8,374 bases of DNA from an uncultured Lachnospiraceae bacterium (GTDB lineage: Bacteria; Bacillota; Clostridia; Lachnospirales; Lachnospiraceae). Positions within the stretch are counted from its first letter, which is position 1, and the number at the start of each line of letters is the position of its first letter. Location: NCBI GenBank assembly GCA_910576895.1, contig CAJTJZ010000076.1, forward strand, positions 2,477 through 10,850, read 5' to 3'. The position numbers and the translations under genes are program-made. The notes below the pieces were generated by a model that did no database searches, was not told where the DNA came from, and worked only from the letters and a program-made list of their open reading frames with translations. This document shows, piece after piece, positions 7,901-8,374 of the stretch.

Positions 7901-8374
7901 GTTAAATATTCTGGATACCATGTCCATGTAACTGGGCATGTTGCAAAAAAATCTTTTGTTTCATCTAACATTACACTAGCAATAGCATCTCCTTCTGTTC
8001 CCGGAAGCCATGCTTCTACAACTGCATCAAAATCATCTATAAAATCTGCAGTAGCAACTGGTCTACCTGTCATCAATACTAATACCATAGGAATATCATT
8101 TTTATTAGATTTAACTGCTTTCTCAATTACAGCTAAATCATCTGCTGGTAATATAAGATCTTCTGCTTCTTTATCACCATTACTCTCTGCATATGGATTT
8201 TCACCTGCAACTACAATGGCAAGTTCTGCATCATCAGAAATGTTACCTCTGCTGCTGCTTTTAATTTTTATATCTTTATCGGCTTCTTCTTGAAAGCCCT
8301 CCAAAATAGTAGTTCCATCCGTAACTTTATGTGGTCCACTTATATTTCCATTTTTATTATTAAGATCAAGACCA
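4972..8374 (-). CDS. Secreted multidomain glycoside hydrolase GH3-CBM-GH30-LRR, 5' partial
   Basis: Large extracellular glycosidase; 1133 residues are visible and the frame stays open to the right edge (residue 1 here is the codon at 8373). Residues 1-175 are the C-terminal half of a GH3 domain of the barley exoglucanase type: VTDGTTILEGF, AGENPYAESNGD (Glu63 probable acid/base by analogy), EAWLPGTEGDAIASV, FPCGTGL. Residues about 210-363 form a beta-sandwich, CBM6/35-like by eye. Residues about 395-895 are GH30: ASSWTPPGWMK, TLQNEP with acid/base Glu646, FHDYSG, and LTERS with nucleophile Glu753. Proline/acidic repeat linkers occupy 898-988. Residues 991-1133 are a lysine-rich BspA-like leucine-rich repeat (IGKNAFKNCKNLKKIII), probably for surface attachment; no LPXTG is present. 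The GH3 nucleophile domain and signal peptide must lie outside the window. GH3 usually removes terminal glucose and GH30 cuts beta-glucans, xylans or glucosylceramides, so beta-1,6-glucan or a related beta-glucoside is a reasonable but unproven substrate. A strong terminator follows. Confidence 0.93.
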   Translation of the reverse strand, partial: GLDLNNKNGNISGPHKVTDGTTILEGFQEEADKDIKIKSSSRGNISDDAELAIVVAGENPYAESNGDKEAEDLILPADDLAVIEKAVKSNKNDIPMVLVLMTGRPVATADFIDDFDAVVEAWLPGTEGDAIASVMLDETKDFFATCPVTWTWYPEYLTAKTDNSKVLFPCGTGLKKDGTSIKAGGQTKIPANRPAVPEKPAQETIVKYKGGVDIDAYNGKLEGEYCNPSGSFNMWNVTIGEEMEDGSKTGYVEWSAKEWGNAKWTIYIRQAGTYDISANIKITEAGDENANLQLAIKEYDGADFDNPVVGRIPIAETTNGYTKKENIGSVTFDKPGLYGVKLIDRGSNWKFKGKLDYLSFDLTEAVGDKDTGVYDPIAAADETSKKSNGSVIKKEAVDVWMTSTEGSANMSWYKNPFDMKNQVTKKDSLDITTVDDQDMTIINVNPDKTYQEFLGLGTSLEESSVNNIIQLDPDVQQDMIESLVDPERGGMTLFRVTIATADFTSRHFYTYYDVEGNELGEGNAIKKEDGTYSPDWYNTTGHGFSIEKDREYKVINIIHKVQEAAKKYHVEDQIKFFASSWTPPGWMKEETNFSKEHDDDYDKGMLLRGGKLSDNHIEDLAMYYTRFLEEYAKEGIDIYGMTLQNEPAGEFDYPSCLITGAQEGKLAIAMKKAIAGSEILNEEQKEVKLWAFDHNPNLAINYVKDIATVEGGLDALDGIAFHDYSGSMEIMQQVYDEYLNKGENKNQTVNLTERSVWGTTGANSIISYLRNNAISYNSWVTMLDSNVGVHQWPGTPDPTMFARAAGSSTDYWAMPEFYISAQFSRFIRPGYVRVDSDAGIKDVANVVFKNIETDEMVAVVSNNTDDKQDLKFIIDGKQFICGVPAKNVVTYVWTMKEPDPEKPDPEKPDPEKPDPEKPYPEKPGNNGGTTTPTIPSGSGNTTVPTDTNKPNDQDTSIDTNKPNDQDTPIDTNKPDNQDTQKPTNTEKVPSKVTINNSVYKVTSKGDTKTVEYIGTKNNKKSNITIPSTIKINGENYKVTVIKANAFKDNKKVTKIIVGKNIKKIGKNAFKNCKNLKKIIIKTKKLISKNVGNNVFKGISKKAVIKVPKAKVKAYKKLITKKGGANKNITIKAI
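5431..5538 (-). repeat. Three 36-bp repeats encoding a DTNKPNDQDT-type linker
   Basis: Three in-frame 12-residue units, each starting DTNKP and containing QDT (DTNKPNDQDTSI, DTNKPNDQDTPI, DTNKPDNQDTQK). The first two differ at one residue and are nearly identical in DNA; the third has an N/D swap and a different end. They form a hydrophilic, extended linker before the leucine-rich-repeat domain. Near-identical tandem copies can change number by slippage without losing the frame. Confidence 0.85.
5605..5682 (-). repeat. Five 15-bp repeats encoding a DPEKP linker
   Basis: Five tandem in-frame units DPEKP, the last one reading YPEKP, directly after the GH30 domain. The DNA units alternate between slightly different codons but stay close to identical. 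Proline-acidic-lysine runs of this type are rigid, extended spacers common in secreted Gram-positive enzymes. Together with the second repeat set they separate the catalytic part from the C-terminal attachment domain by about 90 residues. Confidence 0.88.

Noticed and set aside
7694..8293. A 199-codon plus-strand open frame opposite the GH3 domain
   Set aside because: It is antisense to a frame with clear GH3 motifs, has no convincing ribosome site, and its Ser/Ala/Leu-rich product looks like an antisense reading.
8302..8304. TTG at 8304 as the start of the glycosidase gene
   Set aside because: The frame continues open for 23 codons to the window edge, and the residues before it (GPHKVTDGTTI) continue the GH3 domain, so the true start is outside the window.
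1..8374. tRNA, rRNA, CRISPR array, insertion sequence or prophage signals
   Set aside because: No cloverleaf-like segment, regularly spaced repeats, transposase frame or terminal inverted repeats were seen; the only tandem repeats are the coding linkers.

Overview
The window is AT-rich, and every gene I can support lies on the minus strand, so transcription runs from right to left. Gene families, lipoprotein signal, strong AGGAGG ribosome sites and a lysine-rich BspA-type repeat domain on a secreted glycosidase point to a motile, gut-type Clostridia, most likely a Lachnospiraceae (Roseburia, Butyrivibrio or Lachnospira relatives). This placement is inferred from protein style, not from a marker gene.

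Layout in transcription order: (1) 8374-4972, the 3' part of a very large secreted glycoside hydrolase. It reads GH3 C-terminal domain, beta-sandwich carbohydrate-binding-like module, GH30 catalytic domain, Pro/Asp-rich repeat linkers and a lysine-rich leucine-rich-repeat tail. Its start is outside the window. (2) 4935-4885, a strong intrinsic terminator. (3) 4874-4807, a promoter/regulatory module. (4) 4780-3026, a complete methyl-accepting chemotaxis protein. (5) 2994-2930, a second copy of the same promoter/regulatory module. (6) 2890-1541, a lipoprotein sugar-binding protein. (7) 1492-578, a MalF-type permease. (8) 581 to the left edge, a MalG-type permease, cut by the window. No ATPase is seen.

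Read together, this looks like a glycan-use locus. A cell-surface enzyme cuts a beta-glucan-like polymer, a CUT1 ABC transporter imports the oligosaccharides, and a chemoreceptor may steer the cell toward them. The most notable signal is non-coding. The regions upstream of the chemoreceptor and of the ABC operon share an ungapped 61-bp block (50 of 61 positions identical by hand alignment) ending in the same extended -10 element. This ties chemotaxis and sugar uptake to one probable regulator that is not in the window. The substrate is not proven; beta-1,6-glucan or another beta-glucoside is the best guess from the GH3 plus GH30 pairing.
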